Below, piece by piece: positions 1 through 9,706 of a stretch of DNA of 64,000 bases (positions within the stretch are counted from its first letter, which is position 1; every line of letters starts with the position of its first letter). The DNA comes from DASXUX01 sp036504595 (lineage in GTDB: Bacteria; Planctomycetota; SZUA-567; H5-PLA8). Made by a program: the position numbers and the translations under genes. The notes under the pieces were generated by a model. That model was given only the letters and a program-made list of their open reading frames with translations, was not told the DNA's origin and ran no database searches. Location of the stretch: assembly GCA_036504595.1 (NCBI GenBank), contig DASXUX010000105.1:1-64000 (forward strand), written 5' to 3'.

Positions 1-273
1 GCTGTGGAAATCGAAACTGCGCTGGTTACACTCTGTCATCGCAAGGCCGTCCTCGTTTCCAGACATCAAAATGTTCCAAGCAAACACTTTGTGTCAGAAA
101 CAGCGGCCTTGTCTTATTCATTCGGTGAGAAATGCGGGCTAGAATCTGCGCGGGCCAGCGGGAAGCCCAGCGGTTGTCGTCGCTGGCTCGATCACAGATG
201 AGCGCGGCGATGGATTCCGCATCTTGCAGCGTCCAGCGTTTGTTCGCCCCCTTCATTCGATTGCCAGGGCTTT

Positions 274-465
274 TCAAAACTCGGGCAACACCAATGCCAG
301 CGCTTCGCGGGGCTTGGCCGCGAAGTGTTGCAGGACGCGCGGGATATATTGCGTGCTCGTTTTTCGGATTAGGCCAATGACGGCGTTGCGGAGTCCGGCG
401 AGCAATCGTGGTGCGCTGCCACTGCGCACACGGCATGCGTCTTCGCCCAACGACACGTCGCGGAC
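274..465 (-). pseudogene. Transposase C-terminal remnant (ISAs1/IS4-like)
   Basis: The minus-strand frame reads a piece resembling the conserved end of ISAs1/IS4-type transposases: a GEDACRVRSG-like stretch, then a leucine-rich LRNAVIGLIR helix and a short basic tail before the stop. Only about 60 residues survive and no catalytic DDE residues are present, so this is a remnant. It abuts the point where the neighbouring HsdR-like homology stops (about 465), as if the element or a deletion interrupted hsdR. A second transposase-like scrap (RMKGANKRW) lies in another minus frame near 130-260. Family assignment is from memory of the C-terminal pattern. Confidence 0.45.
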
Positions 466-1883
466 AGCGCGACGTTCTTGCATGTCGGAATATCCACGCC
501 GGTCGTGAGAAGCTGCGATGTTGTCAGGATGACGGGCGTCTGCGTTTCAACGTCTTGGAAGCGGCTCAGATGCCCGCGCCCGACGCCGCCTTCGTCGGCA
601 GTCACGCGGCACACGTAATCGGGGAACCGTGCCACGAGGTCCGCGTTCAGATTGTTCAGCGCCTGCCGCATCTCGTCGGCGTGCTCTTGATCGACGCAGA
701 AGACGATGGTCTTGGCAAAGCGGTCGGTTGCCTTCAGGAAATCCGTCAGGTGACGGGCAATCGCTTGCGTGCGGGCCTTCAGCGCCACGATGCGCTCGAA
801 GTCCCGCGTGTGATATTCATCGTCGGGGATGTTGCGCCCGTAGCGGTCGAGATCGCCCTGGCTCGGACGCCAGCCCGCCGCGTCCCATGTGGTGACGATT
901 CGATGAACGCGGTACGGCGCGAGGAAGCCGTCTTCGATGCCCTGCCGAAGGCTGTACGTGTAGATCGGGTTGCCAAAGTAGCGGTACGTGTCCACGTTAT
1001 CGTCGCGCTTGGGTGTGGCGGTCAAGCCGAGTTGATATGCAGGCTCGAAATATTCGAGAATCTCGCGCCAGCAACTATCGTCTTTGGCACTGCCTCTATG
1101 GCATTCGTCCACAACAATGAAGTCAAAGAAGTCCGGCGAGTACTCGCGGTACAGGCCGGGACGGTTCTCGTCCCTCGCGATGGCTTGATAGATCGCGAAG
1201 TACATTTCCCGGCCCTTATTGATAACGCCGCCCTCGATCTTCCAGCGGGCATCGCCAAATGGAGTAAACGTCTTGTCCTTCGGGTCATCGACGAGAATGT
1301 TGCGGTCAGCCAGGTACAAAATCCGGGGCCGGCGGTGCTCGCCGGTCCGGTTCCAGCGGGAGTTCCACAGCTTCCAACAGATTTGGAAGGCAACGAGAGA
1401 CTCCGGGTTGAAACAGTCCATGCGGACCTGGCACGGGACGCCGCAGTATTCATGGCGCACGACAGCTTCGGCAGTGCCTTCACGCAGCAGTTCGGTCGCT
1501 CCTTCATGAGCGCGCACGGCTGAAGCAAGATCTCGAATCAGCGCGACCTGGTCGTCCGTGAGCACCGGCTTGCCCTGCGCGGCGGCCCACTCAGCGTAAG
1601 CCTTTGTGTTGGCGCCGTAGTACGCGTTTGTCTTTGGGTTGATGGGACCACCGAACGCGTATTGCTGTTTGAACTTATCTCGGCCTTCGAGGATCAAGGT
1701 GTGTGTCGCCCGACCGAGTGCGTACGCCGGACGGTCTTCATCTGGCACGAGCCCTTGGCGCTTCTTGAAAAAGAGCGCGGGGCATTTGCGGAAATCGGCG
1801 AGCAGGTGACTGCTGAGGAACTCTTTTGATTTCTCCCGGTACTCTTTCTCGGGTTCGTGACAGATAAACAGCGGGGCAAACAT
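369..1883 (-). pseudogene. Chimera: PD-(D/E)XK phage-type nuclease N-terminus fused to type I restriction HsdR motor
   Basis: The start is the ATG at 1883, preceded by GGAGA. Residues 1-163 match phage RecE/DUF3799-like exonucleases (LSSHLLADFRKCP region). From about residue 166 (AFQICWKLWNSRWN) the protein is HsdR-like, with a DECH box at 259-262, TATP at 288-291 and the FVCVDQEHAD and TTSQLLTTGVD motor motifs. The join falls just before the nuclease acidic/lysine motif and just after the HsdR Walker A motif, so both activities should be lost. HsdR homology ends near 465 and the last 31 residues are out-of-frame. It is read as a non-functional fusion left by illegitimate recombination. Confidence 0.75.
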
Positions 1884-1939
1884 CGAATCTCTCCTTTTTG
1901 GCATCGCTGAGCAGCGTTGCCGTCCAGAGAGCGTGTTTG

Positions 1940-2095
1940 CCCCTGATGAGGCTCATCGCAGAGTTTTTGCGCGAAACATAATGCGTGAGGCTCACGCATT
2001 ATGCGCGCATTTCGCGCATGGAATGTTCGCCGTGAGCCTCATCCGCGCATGCTATGCGCATAATGAGCCGTAATGCGATGGGCCTCATGAGCCCC
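1940..2095. promoter_or_regulatory. Palindrome-rich divergent control region
   Basis: The space between the minus-strand nuclease-like gene and the plus-strand sigma-like gene is packed with palindromes. GATGAGGCTCATC lies at 1945-1957 and ATGCGTGAGGCTCACGCAT at 1981-1999 (9-bp arms around one base). GTGAGCCTCAT lies at 2032-2042, and ATGAGCC and GGCCTCATGAGCC near 2063-2092. The shared core TGAGGCTCA suggests a cluster of operators for one dimeric regulator, like a phage or integrative-element switch. The regulator is not identified in the window. Confidence 0.5.
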
Positions 2096-2149
2096 TCTTA
2101 TTGCCTTTGTGACCGGGTTGGCCGGCGCAAAGAATTGGAGGGAGCAGCG

Positions 2150-2668
2150 ATGAGGTCAGCGGAAATTCGGAACAGTTATGAGGGACTGCTGGAAGATTGG
2201 AAAGTTGAGATGATCGTCGAACGCGCCCGGCGGAAGGGTATTCGGCCGGGCGAACTAGCGGACGTTCAGCAGGAAGTTGCCATCGCAATTCTGCGTTTCC
2301 GCTTCGATCCGCAGAAGGCAAACGGCGCAAGCGAAGCCTCCGCGATCCGCGGCCTGATCGATAAGCGAATTACGCACATTCAGCGAGGCAACGCTCGGGC
2401 GAAGAAACGGGTTGAGAGATATCAGTTGCTTTGCATGGACAGCAGCACTGAGCCGGACAATTCTGAGCCGGTGTCTCTGACCATGGACGTGGAATCTGTC
2501 GTGGCTACGTTACCACGGGGTGAAAAAGCCGTGTGCGAGGCTCTTGCTCGCGGCGAATCTCGCGAAGCAACGGCAAAGGCGCTCGGGATATCCCGGTACG
2601 AAGTTGAGATCCTTCTGGGCCAGACTCGCGAGCGTTTCAACAATGCCGGTTTGGCCCCGGTCTCATGA
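2150..2668 (+). CDS. Sigma-70-like regulator
   Basis: This 172-residue protein starts at the ATG at 2150, preceded by GGAGGGA; an upstream in-frame ATG at 2054 would run through the operator region and is less likely. The first half has a sigma region-2-like helical segment (LADVQQEVAIAILRF). The C-terminal 50 residues (LPRGEKAVCEALARGESREA, then ALGISRYEVE) form a region-4-like helix-turn-helix. The size fits a short ECF-like or phage-type sigma factor. It is divergent from the nuclease remnant across the palindromes and may control genes of a mobile element. The target promoter is unknown. Confidence 0.6.
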   Translation: MRSAEIRNSYEGLLEDWKVEMIVERARRKGIRPGELADVQQEVAIAILRFRFDPQKANGASEASAIRGLIDKRITHIQRGNARAKKRVERYQLLCMDSSTEPDNSEPVSLTMDVESVVATLPRGEKAVCEALARGESREATAKALGISRYEVEILLGQTRERFNNAGLAPVS

Positions 2669-2686
2669 GCTGTCTACCGCGGACCA

Positions 2687-2833
2687 TCACTCGCTTGGGC
2701 TATTGCCACCGGCAGCCAAAGCTTCAGCGGTCGCGAGCCACGTTTGCCGAACGGCGGAGGGAATCTTCTCCCACAAATCCGCAAGGCGGGCCAGGTCGCC
2801 GGGCAACTCGGGTTTACTTTGCGCCACAGAGCA
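2687..2833 (-). pseudogene. Recombinase-type C-terminal tail
   Basis: The minus strand encodes a short tail, PELPGDLARLADLWEKIPSA followed by VRQTWLATAEAL. It has the same pattern (PxDLAxIxxxWxxLPxxxRxxxLAxxxA) as the tail at 47798-47950 and a third one on the plus strand at 3183-3317. It lies just beyond the tRNA-derived repeat on the same strand but in a different reading frame. I infer the degenerate end of a site-specific recombinase whose gene ran across the attachment site; the catalytic part is missing. Confidence 0.4.
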
Positions 2834-2987
2834 TGCTGAAAAGCTTGTACTAATCTTGTCGGAATATGTGCTGTTTAGGGTTTTGTTCTACACTTTTGCG
2901 CAGACTTCGCCCGAAGCAGAAACTGGTGCTTCGGTCGTCGTAAGTTCTTGTTTGCTCTGTGGTTTGCTGTCTTCTGCAGCGTTCTGC

Positions 2988-3016
2988 TTATTGGCGTCCC
3001 CGTGGGGATTTGAACC
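2988..3016 (-). repeat. tRNA 3'-end fragment, candidate attachment site (copy 1)
   Basis: These 29 bp are identical to 48070-48098 and in the same orientation. Read on the minus strand they give the 3' half of a T-arm (GGTTCAAATCCCCA), an acceptor strand (CGGGGAC), a discriminator G and CCA. No matching tRNA 5' half (GTCCCCG plus D and anticodon arms) lies upstream, so this is a tRNA-derived att-like fragment and not a gene. In this copy one T-stem pair is broken (GAGG against CCCC). Confidence 0.6.
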
Positions 3017-3182
3017 TCAAGCCATTGACAATACAGGACTTACGAGAGTCTGTACGCCAGGTGAAAAACTTGGTACGGCAGCATCAGAAGTCGGCAACGG
3101 TCAAGTTGTTGGGTCCAGTCCAGTTGACCAAACTCGGCAAGTTCCGGTAACGGGGAAGCAAGAAGTTGGCACGCGGACCGGC

Positions 3183-3317
3183 ATAACAGAAGCACAACAA
3201 AAGTGTGATCTGCACACTATCTGGCAGATCGAGAAGCTCGTCAGAATCTGGCCCAATCTGCCAGGGAACATCAGGGCAGCGGTGATGGCGCTGGTCTCGG
3301 TTGATCATGAACCATAA
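3183..3317 (+). pseudogene. Second recombinase-type C-terminal tail
   Basis: The plus strand encodes IWQIEKLVRIWPNLPGNIRA followed by AVMALV before a stop, a pattern like the C-terminal helix of the recombinase tails at 2687-2833 and 47798-47950, but on the opposite strand. It is preceded by a VVGSSP-like stretch, which often reflects reading through another tRNA T-arm. It is interpreted as the end of a different integrase relic abutting the first. No catalytic domain is visible. Confidence 0.3.
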
Positions 3318-3320
3318 ACC

Positions 3321-3909
3321 ATAATCCCGTTTCTTGCATACGACTAATCCATTGGGCGTGTAGCTGGCGGATTCCTGAAGATCTCCCGGCGGAGTTTAGC
3401 TTCAGTTTGCACCGGTTTCGGGAAGGTTCTCATCCAGTCCAGACCAGGTTCGTGCAGAATGCCAGCCAGGAACGTGAGAAGAAGGCTGCCAGGGGTTCTG
3501 AAGATAACGAGCAGATGCCTGGCAGAAACCCGCCCCAAAGCGAACGCCGGCATCATTCTTTCGTTCACCTCCCTGTCCAGACGGTCTTCATCTTAAAGAC
3601 TTCGGGCCATGGATCGTTCCAGCGACCACCCTTTTTGCAGGGGCTGTCATCCACATTCAGTTCCCGGCAAATGGCTCCTCAAGCGCCTCATCCCGCCCAC
3701 CCGCATCAGCATGCACCTGCCACGAGTCTCGTGACAACCAGGAGACACTGCCATGTAGGATCATCAGCAGGAAGAGATCCAACGCTTCATCGCCCGCCGC
3801 AGGTTCCTGACTGCTTCGGCTCGGCGACGAGGGGGTGGATCGTCTTGGTCGCCTCTTCGCCCTGAGCCACATCGGTCTCTATGGCACAATGAGGGCTGCC
3901 GCCCGCGAC
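3321..3909. other. No confident gene
   Basis: About 590 bases between the recombinase relics and the secreted enzyme gene. Short open frames exist on both strands (for example minus 3344-3568, 74 codons), but none shows a recognisable domain, clear coding bias or a strong ribosome binding site. A minus-strand NVDDSPCKKGGRWNDPWP stretch near 3580-3670 looks protein-like but stops quickly. Probably decayed sequence. Confidence 0.4.
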
Positions 3910-6585
3910 CTACCGGTAGTCCACCCGCACCTTTGCTTCACCATTCAGCTTCAGGATGAGGCGCTGGCTTGCGGAGTCGTAGTGCCACGCCGGGGCCGGC
4001 GCAGTGTCGATCGTATCGGATGGCTGAACTTCTACATCTTCGACCTTCACCCGCTTAACAGATGGAACGCGCGCGAGCAGCGTGCGGTAAGGCTCCTTCC
4101 ACGCCACACCGCAGGTCGAAAACTTCAGCTTTTCCTCGTTTCCCGATACGTCCTTCAGGCCAGCCGGCGCGTTGATCCACACGTCTGCGTGCGGCTCGCG
4201 CCTGAAGCTGTGTAGTGGCTCCCTTTCGAACAGCTCAACGTACGGCATCAGCACCGCACCGGGATTGATGGCTGGACCATCGCGGCGCTGCTGCTGCAGA
4301 ATAAACGAGTCTGGGAGCAGCCCAATGCGCTCGGAATCATCCGGACACCAGAGCTGCTGCATGCCGCTGACGGTGATCCCCTCAGCCAGCGTGCGCCAAG
4401 GACCGGCCGGATCGTACTGCGCCAGCTTGGCCAGCGGCCACGCGTAGGTCAGGCCGCACCACTGCACCGGCAAGCCAATCCAGAATGGCGCTTTCCAATG
4501 CGTGGCGCCGTAAACGGCAATCGTCGCGTATCGGCCGACCGGCTGGCCCGCGACCGGATCGCGCAGGTAGACGAACGGGATCCCCGTCCAGGCCCAGTAG
4601 ATCGCCCGGTCCAGGTACTCCTTGCGCCCCGTCAGTTCGTAACCCAGCAGCAATGCCTCCAGCGCGCGGCCCGAGCCCATTACATCCGGCGTGTGCAGGG
4701 GAATCTCCCACGTCTGAGCACCGCGGGGGACTTTGCCATCGAAGCGAACCAGCGCGGACAGGCCTTTCAGGCCGGCGGCGAGCAGATCGGCGTCGCCCAG
4801 CAGCGATGCCGCGCGAAGGATCTGGAGCACGTAATTGGAGGCGTAACCTATAGCTTGTTTTTCGAAGTGTGTCTTATTGAGCTCTCCCTCGAAGACAAAC
4901 GTGCCGTCCGGCTGCATCCCTTTTACTTGAGCCAACGCGTGCGCGCGCAGCGTCTGCAGGCTCTCATCAAGGTGCCCGAAAATCAGCGGCGCCGTTGGCG
5001 GGACGATGTGCGACACGTTTGCGACTAGGTATTCGCTTGAGGCAAGGCGCTCCAGCCCCGCGCGTACGGACTTCCCGGCGCGTTCCCGCAGAGCGGCATC
5101 GTTGCTCTGCCACGCCAACCACTCCAGGAATGCGCAGGCATCGGCCGCCTTGCCTGCTTTGAAGCCCTGCCACACCGCGTGCCGCCACAGGCCGCCTTCT
5201 GCAGCTTTGCTGACTGTGTATGCGTCGGCAAAAAGCGATAGCTGCGCGTCGCGGTTGCGCGGCCACTGCGGCGGGGCCGGCAGCGGGTTGGCGGCGACAT
5301 AGTGCCGGACCGCTGCGGTGATATCCGTTCCGGGGCCGCCCAGGATGGCTGCTTTGACAACGAGTCGCACACCGGCCTTTAGCCGCATCGGCTGGTAGGC
5401 GAGCAGTTTGTTCTCCAGCAGTCCCTGGCCCACAGCAGGCAGCGAAATGGCCATGGCGTGGCCCGCGCCGGTGAACTTGCGGCAGGGCGAATCGAACAGC
5501 GCTGCTACGCCAGCAACGTTGTCCCACTGCAGGCCCACGTACACGCCGTCGGCCTGAATCGCCATCAACGGGAACGTGATCTTGTGCGGCGCCGGGACGT
5601 ACCGCTGATGCTCCGGCGTGGTCACGTCGGCTTCGCTGGAGGACGGCTCGTCATCGAGATATTCAAGGCCAGCAAACAAGCCCTGGTTCTTGCCGCGTCC
5701 GAAGGAGCCGTTTCCCGCCAAGAGCCCCAGCATGGGCAGGCGCAGGACCTCGCAATCGCGGTCCGTCTGCACGGCCGTCTCGATTTCGATCCAGCGCTGC
5801 TTGCCGCGCGGCGTAAAGGTTTGTTCGAATGTCCACTGCGTGCCGGAAGCGTCGCGAAGGATCGTGCGCAACTGATGGCGGTCGCCGTCCCAAGTGGGCG
5901 GGGAGCCTTTGGCGAAGTCTAGTGTTGTGCCGCCGGCGAGCACCACTCTTTCGGTTGGGATGGATGTTGCGGCGAGTTTCTCCTTGCCGCCAGCGTCCGC
6001 TACGTAAACGTCGAACGTTTGCCAGTGGGTAAGATCAAGCGCCAGTTTCAGCGGTCCGGCTTTGAGTTCCGTGCGCCGGGCCGGAGCTGTGACCAGCGGG
6101 CCCGCGGGGACCTCTACGTTGTATGGAATCGTCACGCCGGGGCGCAGGCGGATGGATTCGATGCGCACCGTGCCCGGCCGCGCGTTGGGGTCGAAGCGCA
6201 GGCGCCGGACAGAAATGTCGCGCGGAAACATCAGAAGATACCGAGTGGCCACAGGGCTCGCCGCGATCGGTAGCCGAACAGAGTCGGTCTCGCTGAAGTT
6301 GCCGCCCCAGAAAAGCTGCATCGCGCCGTCAGTGTTGCTGGCCATTTGCACTTCGAAGACGGTGTCAGCCTTGATGTCGAGCGGCTGGTCGAATTCGAGG
6401 ACCATTTTCGGATCGTTGCCGCTGAAGCTCAGGTGCAGCCCCGCACCCGCGCCGCTCGCCACCGTCGCTTCGTCGAGCTTCCATGGCCCTGGCTGCCCAT
6501 CCGGAAAGGTCCAACTCAAGTCTGCCGCGGTCGCCAGAACTGCCGGCGCCACCCAGAGCAGAAAGGCAAAGAACCTGGGTTTCAT
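3910..6585 (-). CDS. Secreted alpha/alpha-barrel glycoside-hydrolase-like protein
   Basis: This 891-residue protein begins with a typical signal peptide (KPRFFAFLLWVAPAVLATAA). Residues 25-150 look like a beta-sandwich module. Residues 170-430 are a second beta-rich region (WIEIETAVQT, LFAGLEYLDDE), and about 440-790 is a helical repeat region with conserved aromatics (WRHAVWQGF, YASNYVLQILRAASLLG, WKAPFWIGLPVQWCG). That fits a six-hairpin (alpha/alpha)6 enzyme such as those acting on polysaccharides. Catalytic residues cannot be assigned confidently. It is monocistronic and divergent from the GspE-like gene across 286 bp holding both promoters. Export to the periplasm or outside is expected; the substrate is unknown. 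Confidence 0.7.
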   Translation of the reverse strand: MKPRFFAFLLWVAPAVLATAADLSWTFPDGQPGPWKLDEATVASGAGAGLHLSFSGNDPKMVLEFDQPLDIKADTVFEVQMASNTDGAMQLFWGGNFSETDSVRLPIAASPVATRYLLMFPRDISVRRLRFDPNARPGTVRIESIRLRPGVTIPYNVEVPAGPLVTAPARRTELKAGPLKLALDLTHWQTFDVYVADAGGKEKLAATSIPTERVVLAGGTTLDFAKGSPPTWDGDRHQLRTILRDASGTQWTFEQTFTPRGKQRWIEIETAVQTDRDCEVLRLPMLGLLAGNGSFGRGKNQGLFAGLEYLDDEPSSSEADVTTPEHQRYVPAPHKITFPLMAIQADGVYVGLQWDNVAGVAALFDSPCRKFTGAGHAMAISLPAVGQGLLENKLLAYQPMRLKAGVRLVVKAAILGGPGTDITAAVRHYVAANPLPAPPQWPRNRDAQLSLFADAYTVSKAAEGGLWRHAVWQGFKAGKAADACAFLEWLAWQSNDAALRERAGKSVRAGLERLASSEYLVANVSHIVPPTAPLIFGHLDESLQTLRAHALAQVKGMQPDGTFVFEGELNKTHFEKQAIGYASNYVLQILRAASLLGDADLLAAGLKGLSALVRFDGKVPRGAQTWEIPLHTPDVMGSGRALEALLLGYELTGRKEYLDRAIYWAWTGIPFVYLRDPVAGQPVGRYATIAVYGATHWKAPFWIGLPVQWCGLTYAWPLAKLAQYDPAGPWRTLAEGITVSGMQQLWCPDDSERIGLLPDSFILQQQRRDGPAINPGAVLMPYVELFEREPLHSFRREPHADVWINAPAGLKDVSGNEEKLKFSTCGVAWKEPYRTLLARVPSVKRVKVEDVEVQPSDTIDTAPAPAWHYDSASQRLILKLNGEAKVRVDYR

Positions 6586-6871
6586 ATTGTCCTCCGCGTG
6601 TTGGAACGCCGCACACCTGTGCGCTGGCTCGCGAATCTACTACCCCGTCGCGGAGTGCGCGTCAAAGGAATGGTGTGTGGAACTCGGCGGAGTCTCTCGA
6701 TTTCCTCACCCCATACGGAAAAGTACCCAGTCGTATTCACCAGGGATTCCACGTTGAGAGCTAAGCTCAGTCCGTGGCTTCCGTCGTTTCAAAGAATGAT
6801 GACCAACGATCATCTGGGCTGTTGATATAGGAGGCGCGCAGCAGAGGCGAGCAAAACTTGAGGTCGCCAAC

Positions 6872-8611
6872 ATGGACCACCGACTATTGGGAGAAATCCT
6901 CGCTGATATGGGCTGCGCTTCGGCGGCGGATGTCGAAGGGGCTCTAGAAAAGCAGTTGAACGGCTGCGATGGGAAGATCGGGGAGTTACTTGTTGCTGCC
7001 GGCGTTTGCCAACCATCCGACATCATGATGGCTTTAGCTGACCAGTATCACATGGAGGTTGTTGACCTCGAGAGCATGATCGTTTCACCAGAGGTGTTGA
7101 ACATCGTGCCGCAGGATGTCTGTCGCCAATATCACATCTTCCCCGTCGCCTTGACGGACGGAGTCGTCACAATAGCTGTGTCCGACCCGCTGGACATCTC
7201 CGCGCTTGATAGCGTCAAATTCAGGATCACCCACGAGATCGAGCCCGTCCTCGCAACCAGGGAGGCAATCGAAGCCTCGCTGGAGAAGTACTTCAAGCCG
7301 GAGGATGCACTGTCGAAGCACATCAAGGAGATCAGCCAGACGAACATCGATGTCGAGCCGCAGATAATCGACATCGAGCGGAATAAGCGCGACGCTGAGG
7401 AAACGTTCGATGACGAGAAGCCGATCATCAAGCTCGTCTCCATCCTGATTGCGCAAGCCGTCCAACACAGGGCCAGTGATATCCACATCGAGCCGATGAT
7501 GGACCGCCTCAGGGTGCGCTATCGCGTCGACGGCAACTGCTACGAGGTGGACTCTCCCCCAAAGCGCCTTCAGGGGTCTATGATCGCGCGCATTAAGATC
7601 CTGGCAAATCTGAACATCGCGGAAAAGCGGCTGCCGCAGGATGGGAAGATTCAGTTAAGGATGCTGAATCGGCGCTTGGACCTGCGCGTCTCCACACTGC
7701 CGGCTTCGCACGGCGAGTCGGTCGTTATGCGGATATTGGACAAGGCGTCGATCAGCTTCGGGCTCGAACAGCTAGGCTTCCACAATGATGACATGAACAC
7801 GTTTAGGCGGCTGCTTAAGAAGCCGAACGGCATCATTCTCATCACAGGGCCAACGGGGTCCGGCAAGACGACGACGCTCTATTCTGCGCTCAACGAGTTG
7901 AATAAGCCCGACCGCAAGATCATCACGGTCGAGAATCCCGTCGAGTACACGCTCGACGGCGTCAACCAATGCCAGGTCAGCATCGCTAACGACCCGAACA
8001 AGAGTTTCACGTTCGCCAAGGCGCTCCGGGCGATGTTGCGGCAGGCCCCCAACATCATCCTCATCGGCGAGATTCGGGACGCGGAGACCGCCCATATCGC
8101 CATCGAGGCCGCGCTGACAGGTCACTTAGTATTCGCGACCCTCCACACGAATGACGCACCAAGCGCCGTAACGCGGCTGATCGACATGGGAATCCCGCCG
8201 TTCCTCGTCGCGAGTTCAGTTCAGGCTGTCCAAGCACAGCGGCTCATTCGGACTTTCTGCCGCGACTGCAAGCGACCAGTTCCCCCAGATTCACCGAGGC
8301 TGAGGGCGCTCGGCGTATCCGCGCAAGTCTTCGCGGGCCGGATGCTGTATGGGCCAGGCGGCTGCGAACTCTGCCACGGGACGGGCTTCAAGGGACGAAA
8401 GGGAATCTACGAGATCATGGTCATGAACAGTCGCCTTCGCGAAATGGCAGTACAGAAGGCAACCACGGATCAACTCCGCGATCAGGCGCGACGCGACGGA
8501 ATGCACACGCTGCTGGATGATGGCATCCGCAAGGTTATCGAGGGTTGGACCACCCTTGAGGAAGTCCTGCAAGAGGCGAGACAGTTATCCTCTGACCCAA
8601 TCGCGTCGTGA
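6872..8611 (+). CDS. Type II secretion / type IV pilus assembly ATPase (GspE/PilB family)
   Basis: This 579-residue hexameric ATPase drives pseudopilus or pilus assembly at the inner membrane. It has an N-terminal MshEN-type domain (about 1-140), then the ATPase core with an Asp box, Walker A GPTGSGKT at 326-333, Walker B IILIGEIRD at 395-403 and His box ATLHTNDA at 422-429. Near residue 463 there is a CRDCKRP plus CELCHG metal-binding element, typical of GspE/PilB. Length is normal for the family. GAGG sits about 10 bp before the ATG. No other secretion genes flank it, so whether it serves a type II system or a pilus cannot be decided here; orphan copies are common in planctomycetes. Confidence 0.92.
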   Translation: MDHRLLGEILADMGCASAADVEGALEKQLNGCDGKIGELLVAAGVCQPSDIMMALADQYHMEVVDLESMIVSPEVLNIVPQDVCRQYHIFPVALTDGVVTIAVSDPLDISALDSVKFRITHEIEPVLATREAIEASLEKYFKPEDALSKHIKEISQTNIDVEPQIIDIERNKRDAEETFDDEKPIIKLVSILIAQAVQHRASDIHIEPMMDRLRVRYRVDGNCYEVDSPPKRLQGSMIARIKILANLNIAEKRLPQDGKIQLRMLNRRLDLRVSTLPASHGESVVMRILDKASISFGLEQLGFHNDDMNTFRRLLKKPNGIILITGPTGSGKTTTLYSALNELNKPDRKIITVENPVEYTLDGVNQCQVSIANDPNKSFTFAKALRAMLRQAPNIILIGEIRDAETAHIAIEAALTGHLVFATLHTNDAPSAVTRLIDMGIPPFLVASSVQAVQAQRLIRTFCRDCKRPVPPDSPRLRALGVSAQVFAGRMLYGPGGCELCHGTGFKGRKGIYEIMVMNSRLREMAVQKATTDQLRDQARRDGMHTLLDDGIRKVIEGWTTLEEVLQEARQLSSDPIAS

Positions 8612-8905
8612 GCCGTGACGCGGTTCAACTTTTCCGCGGCGAAAACTGCAAGAGACCGGTTGCTTCGAACCTTCGACCTCAGCCTTCTGCGCGCGAATGT
8701 GCGGCCGCGGTGGCGGTTTTGGACCGTAAAGAAACCGCATAGAAAGCTGTTTGCGCCTTCGCAGTTTTTGACAGTCTTCGTACAACTCTTTGGGGCGTTA
8801 AAAGACAAAATGGCGTACCTGATGTTCGAAAGTTCGAACCGCTGATCCTCGCCTTCAAGATCGCCTGCATGAGACGACCGCCGCATCTGCTGGCGGCGCA
8901 ACGGC

Positions 8906-9706
8906 TTGCGGCGTAGTTCGTCTCCAGAAAGCCCCCCTGCTGCCCGTTGCCAGACTCAACGACGGGCAGCGTCCGCTCTTACAGGCTCCGAGCGCCCGCC
9001 CCGCAGACCTGATCCCGTGAGTTGCGGGGGTGCAGCCTTTGCCCGCCACGGCGTGGCCTGCGACCTGTCCAAGGTCTGGCGTTCCGTGACGGTCCGCCGC
9101 GACCTGGCTCTCCGAGGTGATGCGTGGCCTTGGCACCCCCACGACATTCTGGCCCACAGCACCGCGAGCGACGAGGCGGAGGGGATGCTCAAGGGCGGCG
9201 AGGTCACCCGCGAGGACGCCGAAGACTCCAGCCGCATCGTCCCGTTCAGGGGATACGTGTTCAAGGGGTTTGAAGAAAACGCCGTTCCGGCCAGCCTGCT
9301 CACAGACCTGCCGATGCTGGACAATCTCGACGGAGAAGGCTTCTGGGCGGCACAGGCGGGCCTCGAAACGCGCGACATGGCGGACCTCGTGGAACTGGCG
9401 GCGGATAGGGATGTTGCATGCGAGGTAAGAACCGGATGCGGTAATCCCGCCCGTCCGGATCCGTGCGGGGGGCGGCCAGCAATGGCCGTCCCTCCCGCGA
9501 TCCCTCAATCTTCCACAGACAAACGCTCGCCAGAGACCCTTCACTCGGTGTTATTCTGCATCACATATGAGGCGCAACACAGTATCTTGACCTGGAGCAC
9601 CCAAAAGGATAGGGTCATTTTCACCGACCAAGTTGTTATGCGCAACATCCGGCCTCGCTGCCCAGGCCACAGCAACTGTGGGAGTTGGAATGAAGAACTT
9701 ATTTGA
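8906..9706 (+). CDS. Hypothetical protein, probably decayed
   Basis: Within this frame the stretch from about 9045 to 9450 has strong GC-rich third positions and a protein-like sequence (WPWHPHDILAHSTASDEAEG, then RGYVFKGFEENAVPASLLTD). Before and after it the sequence is low in coding character, and the frame overlaps the start of the following ligase gene. I do not recognise the family. The most likely reading is a fragment of a former gene; the true start is undefined. The 290 bases before it (8612-8905) show no gene. Confidence 0.3.
   Translation: MRRSSSPESPPAARCQTQRRAASALTGSERPPRRPDPVSCGGAAFARHGVACDLSKVWRSVTVRRDLALRGDAWPWHPHDILAHSTASDEAEGMLKGGEVTREDAEDSSRIVPFRGYVFKGFEENAVPASLLTDLPMLDNLDGEGFWAAQAGLETRDMADLVELAADRDVACEVRTGCGNPARPDPCGGRPAMAVPPAIPQSSTDKRSPETLHSVLFCITYEAQHSILTWSTQKDRVIFTDQVVMRNIRPRCPGHSNCGSWNEELI

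Noticed and set aside
2990..3150. Complete tRNA gene at the PRGDLN-like sequence
   Set aside because: Only the T-arm, acceptor and CCA are present; no 5' acceptor or clear D and anticodon arms could be found on the minus strand.
3407..3865. Plus-strand 152-codon frame in the gap before the secreted enzyme
   Set aside because: His/Pro/Ser-rich without any domain or ribosome site; typical of a chance frame in GC-rich DNA.
9117..9544. Minus-strand protein at 8855-9544 and out-of-frame plus protein at 9117-9428
   Set aside because: The plus frame at 8906-9706 has better third-position bias and protein-like composition; the others look like its shadows.
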